From Thermoplasmatota archaeon (GTDB taxonomy: Archaea; Thermoplasmatota; E2; DHVEG-1): a stretch of DNA of 11,308 bases. Below the pieces are notes generated by a model. The model ran no database searches, was not told where the DNA came from, and saw only the letters and a list, made by a program, of their open reading frames with translations. Position numbers and translations under genes: made by a program. This document shows, piece by piece, positions 1 to 6,464 of the stretch (its first letter is position 1; every line of letters starts with the position of its first letter). The stretch spans positions 1 through 11,308 of the forward strand of contig JAHJFH010000188.1 of the NCBI GenBank assembly GCA_018824925.1, given 5' to 3'.

Positions 1-14
1 AATTTTATGATTAA

Positions 15-24
15 TTTTATTAAT
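15..24 (+). promoter_or_regulatory. Putative TATA box for the DUF1614 gene
   Basis: The AT-rich stretch TTTTATTAAT is centred about 33 nt upstream of the ATG at 53. That is the spacing expected for an archaeal TATA box driving a leaderless or very short-leader transcript. No Shine-Dalgarno sequence precedes the ATG, which fits leaderless initiation. The local sequence is AT-rich in general, so the box is only suggestive. Confidence 0.35.
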
Positions 25-52
25 AGCTTATTATTGCTATACGATAATCACA

Positions 53-748
53 ATGTTAACTGTATCACTCATAGGTACCATTGCCTTATGGCTTCTTTAT
101 ATCCTCATACCCATTTTTTTTCTCTATCTGGGATATCTTTTAGTTACGAGAGCATTTCAGGATATGGGGTTTTCGACATTTGAGGCTATTATTATCGTAT
201 TTTTTTCCTTTCTTTTTGGTGCAGGTTTTTTTGATGAGTTTACGGGAATTTCTTTTTCTAATATCTATCTTTTTACCTATGGTTCCTGGCATATTGGGAT
301 TAACACCGGTGGGGCAATTATCCCCATTTTGTTGAGTTGTTATTTAACCATTAAAAATAAGCTTCAGCCTACACGGATATTATTTGCAATTATTGTTGTT
401 GCTCTTATCACCTTTTTTGTTACCATGCCTGATCCTGAAAAAGGTATTGTCGCTCGATTTCCCTACTGGTTGCTACCGGTAATTGGCGCAAGTTTTTTGT
501 CATTATGGTTCTGCTGGCAACAGAAAAAAAAGGCCGCACCCTTTGCATATACCTGTGGGACTATCGGGGTTATTATCGGAGCGGATGTATTCCATCTCTA
601 TACGTTGATCTCAACAGAACTTACCAGCACTCGAAACGCAGTTATTGGCGGCGCAAATGTCTTTGATATGGTATTTCTCACTGGCATCCTTGCAGTTGTC
701 GTTGATGGCATATTTATTGTTGAAAAACGCATAAAAGCAAAAGAATAG
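53..748 (+). CDS. DUF1614 family integral membrane protein
   Basis: A 231-residue, strongly hydrophobic protein with about six or seven membrane segments (roughly residues 5-30, 44-60, 82-100, 108-124, 137-155, 165-185 and 200-222). Motifs I associate with DUF1614 are visible: a Gly-rich INTGGAIIP segment near residues 83-91, GADVFHL at 176-182, and IGGANVFDMVFLTGILAV at 198-215. The C-terminus is a basic tail (EKRIKAK), probably cytoplasmic. DUF1614 has no established biochemical function that I know of. The ATG at 53 gives a full-length protein; no Shine-Dalgarno sequence is seen, so translation is probably leaderless. The coding strand is T-rich, as expected for membrane proteins, and lacks the A/C-rich third positions of the next four genes. 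It is separated by 89 nt from the following cluster and looks like its own transcription unit. Confidence 0.75.
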   Translation: MLTVSLIGTIALWLLYILIPIFFLYLGYLLVTRAFQDMGFSTFEAIIIVFFSFLFGAGFFDEFTGISFSNIYLFTYGSWHIGINTGGAIIPILLSCYLTIKNKLQPTRILFAIIVVALITFFVTMPDPEKGIVARFPYWLLPVIGASFLSLWFCWQQKKKAAPFAYTCGTIGVIIGADVFHLYTLISTELTSTRNAVIGGANVFDMVFLTGILAVVVDGIFIVEKRIKAKE

Positions 749-779
749 GTGGTTTCTCATCAATTTTCTTTCGAAATAC

Positions 780-789
780 TTAATAAATA
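780..789 (+). promoter_or_regulatory. Putative TATA box for the five-gene cluster
   Basis: TTAATAAATA lies about 50 nt upstream of the ATG at 838. With a start site some 25 nt downstream of the box, this would leave a leader of about 25 nt containing the GAGG Shine-Dalgarno at 828-831. The call is inferred from composition and spacing only. A second AT-rich stretch at 791-800 is an alternative. Confidence 0.35.
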
Positions 790-827
790 CCTAATATTTT
801 ACCCTCGCTAGTCGACAAGTAGATTTT

Positions 828-831
828 GAGG
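828..831 (+). promoter_or_regulatory. Shine-Dalgarno that fixes the start at 838
   Basis: GAGG ends 6 nt before the ATG at 838, an ideal spacing. A TTG codon at 826 is in the same frame and would lengthen the protein by four residues, but it overlaps this Shine-Dalgarno and has none of its own. The ATG at 838 is therefore preferred. Confidence 0.65.
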
Positions 832-837
832 CTTTCT

Positions 838-1716
838 ATGGACAGTGAATCCGTATCTTTTGACCAGCTCAGACAGCAAAAAGATGAATTACAAATTAAT
901 GCAAATGACGCAAAACGAAAACGAGATGGGCTGCATGAACAATCAAAAAAATTAGCGCAAGAGCGCGATGATCTTAACGCAAAAATACGACAAATCCGCA
1001 ATAACATCAATGAACATAAAACCCGTCGAGATGAATACAATGAACGGGTAAAACATGCAAAAGAACAACGCAATGAACTACTGAAAAACCATATGAATAT
1101 GCGCAAAAAAATCAAGGACCTCGAAAGAGACCGCTCAACCACCTCAGGTTTTAACATCAACAGAATGAAACAAAACCTTCGAAAACTCGAAACAGAACAA
1201 ATGACGCAACCCATGTCACCCCAAAAAGAAAAAAAACTTATAGAAACGATCAAACAACTCCATCAACAAGTCAAAGAAGAAGAAGAACGCCTCAATCAAG
1301 ACCCAAAACTCAAAGAAGCCATTGAAGCAGAAAAACTCTTAAAACAAAAAGCCGAGAAACAACACGACACTGTCGAAAAAATCGCGAAAAAAGCACAAGA
1401 AGAACATCAACAAATGATAGAACTACTCACCCAACTTGACAACCTTACCAAACGAACAACAGAAATACAGGAAAAAATCGTCCATATCAAAATCGATGCC
1501 GATGCAGTTCATAAAGAATTTATCAACTATGTCAACCAAATCCATGATATTGAAAAACAAATCTCCAGCACAGAAAAAACAAAAGACCGTCGGAAAAAAA
1601 TCGCTGATGTCTCTGCCACCCAAAAACAAGCCAATGATATCTACGAACGCTTCAAAAAAGGCGAAAAACTTAGCACCGAAGACCTCATGGTACTTCAAAA
1701 AGCAGGATTATTATAA
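838..1716 (+). CDS. Archaeal coiled-coil protein, COG1340-like
   Basis: A 292-residue, highly charged protein rich in Lys, Glu, Gln and Arg, with almost uninterrupted heptad-like coiled coil from about residue 5 to 250. A short, less helical C-terminal tail ends in a compact LSTEDLMVLQKAGLL segment. There is no signal peptide, membrane segment or enzymatic motif, so it should be cytosolic. Length, composition and the conserved C-terminal tail fit the uncharacterised archaeal coiled-coil family COG1340. Members are sometimes mislabelled as phosphoserine phosphatase, for which there is no support here. It is the first gene of the cluster with MBF1, YrdC and methionine aminopeptidase, suggesting a housekeeping link to translation or transcription, but its function is unknown. 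The start at ATG 838 rests on the GAGG at 828-831. Third codon positions are strongly A/C-rich. Confidence 0.75.
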   Translation: MDSESVSFDQLRQQKDELQINANDAKRKRDGLHEQSKKLAQERDDLNAKIRQIRNNINEHKTRRDEYNERVKHAKEQRNELLKNHMNMRKKIKDLERDRSTTSGFNINRMKQNLRKLETEQMTQPMSPQKEKKLIETIKQLHQQVKEEEERLNQDPKLKEAIEAEKLLKQKAEKQHDTVEKIAKKAQEEHQQMIELLTQLDNLTKRTTEIQEKIVHIKIDADAVHKEFINYVNQIHDIEKQISSTEKTKDRRKKIADVSATQKQANDIYERFKKGEKLSTEDLMVLQKAGLL

Positions 1717-1757
1717 CAATCAAATATTATACTAAAATGTGGAGGACATACTAGCTT

Positions 1758-2228
1758 ATGCAATGCGAATTATGTGGGAAGGATTGCCCCACCTGCCGTG
1801 AAGCAAAGGTTGATGGCGTACCAATGATGCTCTGTCCCCAATGCAGCCGTCATGGTGAAAGCATTCCACCAACACCCGTACCCCGTACCGTACAACGATT
1901 CATTACCAAACACGTTAAACGATCCCAACCAAAAGACATTTATCAAGACATGAAAAAGGAACTCATCAGCAACTACAATGAAGTCATCAGAGAAGCACGG
2001 GAAAAAAAAGGTCTCACCCGTGAAGACCTTGGATTCAGAATCGGTGAACGAACTGTCACAATTTCCAAAATCGAAAACGGTGACCTTCGCCCCGCAGATA
2101 AAACCATCACGAAACTTGAAAAAGAACTTAATATCACACTATTTGAAGAAGTCAAAACAGTCAGCTCTGAACAGCGTCACCACGGAGATGGATTGACCCT
2201 TGGAGATTTTATTAAAACAGAGAAATAA
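1758..2228 (+). CDS. mbf1: Archaeal multiprotein bridging factor MBF1 (zinc ribbon plus HTH)
   Basis: A 156-residue protein. The N-terminus carries a zinc-ribbon pattern, C3-x2-C6 and C26-x2-C29, with extra Cys at 10 and 13. A basic, Pro-rich linker (about 34-60) follows, then a Cro/C1-type helix-turn-helix domain (about 72-130) containing the LTREDLGFRIGERTVTISKIENG core. The C-terminal GDGLTLGDFIK segment is typical of archaeal MBF1 (TIGR00270-like). In archaea MBF1 is known to associate with ribosomes and the transcription/translation interface. DNA contacts or coactivation by this particular protein are not demonstrated. A GGAGG at 1741-1745 lies 12 nt before the ATG, slightly long but usable. 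The gene ends 6 nt before the YrdC/Sua5 gene, so the two are almost certainly co-transcribed. Confidence 0.9.
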   Translation: MQCELCGKDCPTCREAKVDGVPMMLCPQCSRHGESIPPTPVPRTVQRFITKHVKRSQPKDIYQDMKKELISNYNEVIREAREKKGLTREDLGFRIGERTVTISKIENGDLRPADKTITKLEKELNITLFEEVKTVSSEQRHHGDGLTLGDFIKTEK

Positions 2229-2234
2229 ACCGCT

Positions 2235-2828
2235 ATGGACACAAAAATTTTACAAAGCGCCCGTGAAGCTATCCATGCTGGAAAACTGATTATCTATCCA
2301 ACAGACACCCAATATGCGCTCGGATGCACAATTACCAAAATTGCAGCAATAAAAAAAATTTATAAGCTGAAACAACGACCACACACACTCCCCCTACCCA
2401 TTGCAGTTGCCTCAAAAGAAGAAATAACAACTGTTGGTATTATTAACAACAAAATAGCAAAAATTATTGATCATTTTCTACCAGGTCCCCTTACAATCAT
2501 CATCCAAAAACAACCACAGGTACCTTCTGAATTAACCGCCGGAAAAAACACCATCGCCGTACGTATACCCAATCATCCCATTGCCCTAACACTTTTACAG
2601 GATACTGGTCCTCTTACTGTTACTAGTTCCAACATCCATGGACAAAAGCCATATGAAGATATAACCGATATTCAAAATGCCTTTAAATCAAGGATAGCAG
2701 TGTATATTCCCGGTGGTCTACTCAACCAACCACCATCGACTATTGTCGACCTTACGAAAAAAACACCGCACGTACTCAGAACTGGCCCCATTAGTTTGGA
2801 AGATATTATCGATGTGATGCAATCATGA
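2235..2828 (+). CDS. tsaC: L-threonylcarbamoyladenylate synthase (YrdC/Sua5 domain)
   Basis: A 197-residue single-domain YrdC-type protein. The family makes threonylcarbamoyl-AMP from threonine, bicarbonate and ATP, the first step of the universal t6A modification at position 37 of ANN-decoding tRNAs. Visible family motifs are YPTDTQYALGC (21-31), the Lys/Arg-rich IYKLKQRP (42-49), FLPGPLTIII (81-90), AVRIPNHP (108-115), the TSSNIHG nucleotide-site motif (130-136) and PSTIVDLT (167-174). The C-terminal Sua5 domain of longer archaeal and yeast homologues is missing, so this is the short TsaC-like form; the length looks natural, not truncated. The ATG at 2235 follows the MBF1 stop by 6 nt with no clear Shine-Dalgarno, suggesting translational coupling. 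Its TGA overlaps the next ATG by 4 nt (ATGA, 2825-2828). Confidence 0.92.
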   Translation: MDTKILQSAREAIHAGKLIIYPTDTQYALGCTITKIAAIKKIYKLKQRPHTLPLPIAVASKEEITTVGIINNKIAKIIDHFLPGPLTIIIQKQPQVPSELTAGKNTIAVRIPNHPIALTLLQDTGPLTVTSSNIHGQKPYEDITDIQNAFKSRIAVYIPGGLLNQPPSTIVDLTKKTPHVLRTGPISLEDIIDVMQS

Positions 2829-3724
2829 ATGAGGAGATATATGACCGATATCGCCAAGCCGGCGAAATCGCGAAAAAAGCACGAACCCAAGGGCTATCAC
2901 TTATAAAAGAAAAAACACTACTTCTTTCAGTAGTAACTGAAATCGAGGATATGATACTTACGGCAGGTGCCGGTATTGCTTTCCCGGTAAATATCTCAAT
3001 AAATCATGTCGCTGCTCATTACTCACCACACCATGCGGACACTACGATGTTTAAAAAAGGAGATGTTGTAAAACTTGATGTCGGCGCTCATGTTGATGGC
3101 TACATCGCTGACACGGCAGAAACCATCGAAATAGGGACCACACACTATACACCAATGATAACCGCGGTAAACAAAGCCCTTGATAACGCCATCACAGAAA
3201 TGCGGGCAGATATATCACTCACCACAATTGGAAAAACCGTTGAAACAACCCTTAACAACCTCGGCTATAAACCAATCGAAAATCTTACAGGACATAGCCT
3301 TCAAAAATATGAGTTACATGCTGGCCTATCAGTCCCCAATGTTGCTGATCGATTTAACCGTGGTAAACCACAAATCGATGATGTTATTGCTATAGAACCC
3401 TTCGCAACCAATGGAGCAGGACGAGTCATCTCCTCAGAAGGAAGCAATATCTACCTCTGCACCTCATCATTATCCCAAAAACTAGTCCGTGATACCCACA
3501 TCAGGACAATTTATCAACGATTCAAAAAAGAGTTTCATTCCCTTCCGTTTGCGCAACGATGGGCTGAAAAAATAACCAGTAACTCAGCCTTTACCTTAAG
3601 AAAAATGACGTTTCTAGGTCTTCTTAAACATTACCCACAGCTTATTGAGGCTAATAAAGGAATTGTGACTCAAAAAGAACATACCGTTATTATAACCGAG
3701 CAGGGATGTGAGGTGATCACCTGA
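2825..3724 (+). CDS. map: Methionine aminopeptidase, type II (archaeal)
   Basis: A 299-residue cytosolic metallopeptidase that removes the initiator methionine from nascent proteins. The pita-bread fold ligands are all present: D85 (KLDVG), D96 (IADTAE), H157 (GHSLQ), E191 (IAIEPF) and E292 near the C-terminus (TEQG). H61 (NHVAAH) and H165 (HAG) sit where the family has its substrate-contacting histidines. The region between about 196 and 255 is the helical insertion that separates type II from type I enzymes. Spacing and length are close to the Pyrococcus furiosus enzyme (295 residues), and there is no N-terminal extension, so it is the archaeal type. The start overlaps the YrdC stop by 4 nt and the stop overlaps the CTG start of the next gene, indicating coupled translation. 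Pairing with MBF1 and a tRNA-modification enzyme fits a translation-related operon. Confidence 0.96.
   Translation: MNEEIYDRYRQAGEIAKKARTQGLSLIKEKTLLLSVVTEIEDMILTAGAGIAFPVNISINHVAAHYSPHHADTTMFKKGDVVKLDVGAHVDGYIADTAETIEIGTTHYTPMITAVNKALDNAITEMRADISLTTIGKTVETTLNNLGYKPIENLTGHSLQKYELHAGLSVPNVADRFNRGKPQIDDVIAIEPFATNGAGRVISSEGSNIYLCTSSLSQKLVRDTHIRTIYQRFKKEFHSLPFAQRWAEKITSNSAFTLRKMTFLGLLKHYPQLIEANKGIVTQKEHTVIITEQGCEVIT
3710..3718 (+). promoter_or_regulatory. Strong Shine-Dalgarno ahead of a CTG start
   Basis: GAGGTGATC is a nine-base contiguous match to the complement of the canonical archaeal 16S 3' end (AGGAGGTGATCC). It lies inside the last codons of map. The core GAGGTG ends 5 nt before the CTG at 3721. 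It is by far the best such site I noticed in the window, and it is what decides the unusual start of the next gene. Confidence 0.65.
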
Positions 3725-4584
3725 AAAAAACAACATCCTCTCAAAAAAAACAAGGAACCATACTTCTCCTTGAGGAATTAAATTGGAAACAAATTGATGC
3801 TCTCTCCAGAGATGCCACCATCATTTTTATCCCCATAAGTCCCTTAGAGGAACATGGCCCCCATTTACCTATTGGAACCGATCTTCTCACCTCTCGTGAT
3901 ACCGCAAAAGCTGCGATGGATGTTTTAAAAAATCAACGTCCTGAACTTACCACGGTTCTCTTTCCAGCTATACCTCTGGGATATTCAAAGATGGCTGCAT
4001 GTTTTCCTGGAACAATACCCACTCATGCCCGAACGATAAAAACCATTATGATGGATACTATAGGGTCTCTTGCAACCTATGGCTTTCGGTATTTCATGAT
4101 CTGCTCTTTTCATATGGATCTTGGTCATCTCAAGGGTATACATGCAGCTATAAATAAACTTCAGAAACGCTATGATGTTCGTATTTCGGAACCGTGGAGT
4201 ACCTATTTTTTTAGCAAGGAAGTAGAAAAACGAGAACCCACTGTTGGTTTTGATACAAAAAAAGAGGTACATGCTGGTTTTCGAGAAACATCGTTGATGA
4301 AATATCAGTACCCTTATCTTGTGGATAAGGACCATACAAAGCTACAGAGCATCTATCGAGATCTCTATTCACCAAAATGTCTTGGAAAAACCTTTAAGGA
4401 TCTGGGAATCAACGACGGCTATGTTGGAAGCCCTGGTAAGGCGGACAGTAATTATGGTCGCTGGTATTTTCAGGAAATCGTAAATAGCTTGATTCAAGCA
4501 ACTCAGGATCTTGTTGATGGGAAACCACTTCCTGATCTCCCCCGTGAAATAAAACTGATGATGAAATCCCTATTTTGGATTTAG
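3721..4584 (+). CDS. Creatininase-superfamily amidohydrolase, probable CTG start
   Basis: A 287-residue protein when read from CTG 3721. The N-terminal metal motif of the creatininase superfamily is clear: E43-x-H45-GPHLP...D54 (PLEEHGPHLPIGTD). H131 stands where the family usually has NGHGGN, but here it reads SFHMDLGH, so the Gly-Gly-Asn part is lost. The second acidic ligand region is HAGFRETS, with H184 and E189. The family includes creatinine amidohydrolase, MftE-like peptidases and FAPy deformylases; the substrate here cannot be read from sequence. The first ATG (3916) would delete the E/H/D motif, so it cannot be the true start. An in-frame TGA at 3709 bounds the frame, no ATG, GTG or TTG lies between, and CTG 3721 forms a CTGA overlap with the map stop behind a strong Shine-Dalgarno. 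Codon use is more T-rich than in the four preceding genes. Confidence 0.82.
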   Translation: MKKTTSSQKKQGTILLLEELNWKQIDALSRDATIIFIPISPLEEHGPHLPIGTDLLTSRDTAKAAMDVLKNQRPELTTVLFPAIPLGYSKMAACFPGTIPTHARTIKTIMMDTIGSLATYGFRYFMICSFHMDLGHLKGIHAAINKLQKRYDVRISEPWSTYFFSKEVEKREPTVGFDTKKEVHAGFRETSLMKYQYPYLVDKDHTKLQSIYRDLYSPKCLGKTFKDLGINDGYVGSPGKADSNYGRWYFQEIVNSLIQATQDLVDGKPLPDLPREIKLMMKSLFWI

Positions 4585-4593
4585 ATATAGCGA

Positions 4594-4601
4594 TTTTTTT
4601 T
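4594..4601 (+). terminator. Oligo-T terminator of the plus-strand cluster
   Basis: A run of eight T begins 9 nt after the creatininase stop, which is the typical form of an archaeal intrinsic terminator. The run enters the stop codon of the convergent minus-strand gene (4600-4602), so the two converging units are packed with no spare DNA. Confidence 0.5.
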
Positions 4602-5622
4602 AACAGAATCTAAAGGATCCATCACCCATAAAACTCAATGTTGATCTAAAGAGTGTATTATACACCCCGCCACTACCAATGATCTGACAGATTTGTTCTA
4701 TGGATAGTCCCAGCGAGAGTAATCGAAACACCCATATTGAGGCAAGATTGTTTGTCCAAAAAATGGTATCGCGTGTCCACCCCATATAGACAGCAGCACC
4801 TTTTGATATAAATATCGATGCCATGGATGCATCATGTAACGCATCACATGTTGCCATAAACACCAATGAGTTGTTGAACGCAGATTCATTATAATAATAT
4901 TCTATTAATTCTGGAGTAAATGCAATAACACTACGTTTTCCAATCATACCCTCCACAATAAAATGATGTGAATATTCAAACGCATAGGTACTGGGGGTAT
5001 CATTAGTCCATTCTTCACCAGTAGCAATCACTACGGTTTCCAGCCCTAGTGTTCGATTGATATCCCAATATCCAGCATGGGTATTCATATATATGATTTC
5101 CGCGGAGAGATTCTGTTCAATAAAGCGAAGATCCACAGCATCATTAACCATATATCTTGGGTTGTACCCGTGGGTTTTTAGGATTCGTGTAATTATCCGA
5201 CATTGTCGACTACCATATACATCCCTAAAAGGATGTAACACGAGCGCTGTATCATCTCCTCCATCCTGTAGGTAAAATATCGCGGGTTCATACAAAGACT
5301 CTCGGTTAAAAAAGGGTTCATTATCTATCTCAAGTAATATTATGTAATATCCATCATTAAACTCAACGGAAATACATGTACCATGTAAGGACACATTCTG
5401 TATTTGCTCATGTTCTCTGAGAACATCGACATATTCTCTTAGGTAGGCATGGTTTGGCTGCTGTAGTGATACGTGTTCTCGACAGGTTTTAAGAATGGTA
5501 TGATATGATGGTGAAGGTGAATTATCTTCAGTAGAAAACCCTGTTGAAAGAGGATTCACAATACTTATATAACAAACAATGAGCAGGAGAATGGTACAGG
5601 AGGTGGGAAAATGTGATGTCAT
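4600..5622 (-). CDS. Secreted caspase-fold (clan CD, C25/CHAT-like) putative cysteine peptidase
   Basis: A 340-residue protein with an N-terminal hydrophobic signal segment (about residues 9-27) after a short non-acidic lead, so it is probably exported. A pre-domain of about 100 residues precedes a caspase-haemoglobinase-like core. The core runs: strand ALVLHPF (126-132) and helix RIITRILKTHGY (142-153), then AEIIYMNTHAG with H182 as the likely catalytic His, then LVFMATCDALHD with C259 as the likely catalytic Cys, then the helix-turn-strand SIFISKGAAVYMGWT (269-283). Hydrophobic strands ending in H-x-G and in ATC, followed by a Gly-Ala-hydrophobic strand, are the clan CD signature shared by gingipain-like C25 and CHAT peptidases. 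Substrate and activity are inferred only. No C-terminal anchor or sorting motif is seen. The start at ATG 5622 fits a TATA-like element about 36 nt upstream. The gene converges on the creatininase cluster. Confidence 0.7.
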   Translation of the reverse strand: MTSHFPTSCTILLLIVCYISIVNPLSTGFSTEDNSPSPSYHTILKTCREHVSLQQPNHAYLREYVDVLREHEQIQNVSLHGTCISVEFNDGYYIILLEIDNEPFFNRESLYEPAIFYLQDGGDDTALVLHPFRDVYGSRQCRIITRILKTHGYNPRYMVNDAVDLRFIEQNLSAEIIYMNTHAGYWDINRTLGLETVVIATGEEWTNDTPSTYAFEYSHHFIVEGMIGKRSVIAFTPELIEYYYNESAFNNSLVFMATCDALHDASMASIFISKGAAVYMGWTRDTIFWTNNLASIWVFRLLSLGLSIEQICQIIGSGGVYNTLFRSTLSFMGDGSFRFC

Positions 5623-5650
5623 CAGCTATCACTATTATTCAGTGTCCCCA

Positions 5651-5670
5651 ACTATATTTAAATATATCGT
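5651..5670 (-). promoter_or_regulatory. Promoter P1 for the caspase-like gene
   Basis: Written on the + strand the element is ACTATATTTAAATATATCGT, followed by an A-rich run. On the coding strand this is a T-tract, ACGATAT, and a TATA-like TTTAAATA box. The box is centred about 36 nt before the ATG at 5622, leaving a predicted leader of about 10 nt. A near-copy precedes the next gene upstream (6383-6400). Confidence 0.55.
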
Positions 5671-5687
5671 AAAAAAATAAAAAAAAA
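5671..5687 (-). terminator. T-rich terminator after the small secreted protein gene
   Basis: On the minus strand this is nine T, one A and seven T, beginning 8 nt after the stop codon of the 5695-6351 gene. It abuts promoter P1 with no gap, so end of one transcript and start of the next share one short element. Confidence 0.5.
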
Positions 5688-5694
5688 GATTTTA

Positions 5695-6351
5695 TTAGCC
5701 TGGATTTAATCCGTTAATAAAACCATATACAATATTATTGAAAAGGGTTTCAAAACACCCCCCCACATTCAAACACGTCACAATGGTAACTGTAGCAATG
5801 ATAAGCACCAATGTTACAAACACTGGTAACAACGCAAACAGTATAATTAAAATAGCAATTGGATTGGTGTCATTCAAACCAAGGGGCAGTGGTGATCCCA
5901 TCGCTGCGGGATGCTCCTGAACATAGGTAACAATATCAGTAAGCATATCTGGATTCTGCTGTAACTGTATGATCTGCTGAGAAAGATCATCACTAGAAAT
6001 ATCATAGGTTTTTAAAAGAGGTTGCACAGCTTCATGCTGGCATAACAAGGGAATAAGTCGACTAATGATCCCTGGTTTTTCACGAAGCAATGACACGGCT
6101 CGAACAACACTATTATCAAGGATATGTTCTGAAAAACCAAACCTTGCTAGCGTGCTATCATCACCAACATACTTTATGGATACAACATCTGATGCGGTTT
6201 GGGTAAACCGACATGTTTGGGTATAAAACAAGGGCGATCCTTTCACCTGAGACGCTGTGTCAATTTCGCTTATTCCAACAACGGAACCCACCGTAACAAA
6301 CAACAGTATACATCCTACCATACAACCGATTTTCATAACTTTTATATTCAT
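5695..6351 (-). CDS. Secreted or membrane-anchored protein of unknown family
   Basis: A 218-residue protein read from ATG 6351; I do not recognise its family. It has a basic start and a hydrophobic signal segment (about residues 9-27, KIGCMVGCILLFVTVGSVVG). A mostly polar, helical region follows (about 30-155) containing Gln- and Leu-rich helices. Next comes a long hydrophobic segment (about 164-193) and a short Gly-rich tail. Four Cys lie outside the signal (C47, C104, C193, C199). The layout suggests export with one C-terminal anchor and the middle domain outside the cell. An in-frame TTG at 6369 would add six residues, but it lies about where transcription should begin, so ATG 6351, preceded by GTGGGGA, is preferred. 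The gene is flanked by the same promoter type as the caspase-like gene downstream, so joint function is plausible but unproven. Confidence 0.65.
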   Translation of the reverse strand: MNIKVMKIGCMVGCILLFVTVGSVVGISEIDTASQVKGSPLFYTQTCRFTQTASDVVSIKYVGDDSTLARFGFSEHILDNSVVRAVSLLREKPGIISRLIPLLCQHEAVQPLLKTYDISSDDLSQQIIQLQQNPDMLTDIVTYVQEHPAAMGSPLPLGLNDTNPIAILIILFALLPVFVTLVLIIATVTIVTCLNVGGCFETLFNNIVYGFINGLNPG

Positions 6352-6382
6352 ATGATTTCCCCACGTCAAGATATGTCACAGC

Positions 6383-6400
6383 ACTATATAAAAATATCGT
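6383..6400 (-). promoter_or_regulatory. Promoter P2 for the small secreted protein gene
   Basis: On the + strand the element reads ACTATATAAAAATATCGT, followed by an A-rich run. On the coding strand it is a T-tract, ACGATAT and a TTTTTATATA box. Its spacing to the ATG at 6351 gives a short leader of about 12 nt. It matches P1 (5651-5670) apart from two extra bases and minor changes in the box. Confidence 0.55.
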
Positions 6401-6419
6401 AAAAAAAAAATAAAAAAAA
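6401..6419 (-). terminator. T-rich terminator after the GATase-like membrane gene
   Basis: On the minus strand it is eight T, one A and ten T, starting about 45 nt beyond the stop codon of the 6465-8987 gene and abutting promoter P2. The arrangement is the same as at 5671-5687. The 45 nt between stop and T-tract hold no obvious gene or hairpin. Confidence 0.45.
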
Positions 6420-6464
6420 TTATGATTTACCATATGCTAAACTAAAAGGGCTTTATGACATAAT

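Noticed and set aside
826..828. TTG as start of the coiled-coil protein
   Set aside because: It overlaps the GAGG that serves the ATG at 838 and has no Shine-Dalgarno of its own.
780..1253. Minus-strand open frame opposite the coiled-coil gene
   Set aside because: The Ser/Phe/Arg-rich product is the antisense image of Lys/Glu-rich coiled-coil codons. It has no start signal and no family resemblance.
3700..3730. Frameshift fusing methionine aminopeptidase to the creatininase
   Set aside because: The aminopeptidase ends naturally after its last metal ligand and TEQG segment, and its length matches the family. A stop/start overlap explains the junction better.
3916..4584. Creatininase start at ATG 3916
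   Set aside because: It would remove the conserved E-x-HGPHLP-x-x-x-D metal motif encoded at about 3847-3882.
6367..6369. TTG as start of the small secreted protein
   Set aside because: It lies about where transcription should begin downstream of the TATA-like box. ATG 6351 has a purine-rich site ahead and gives a cleaner signal peptide.
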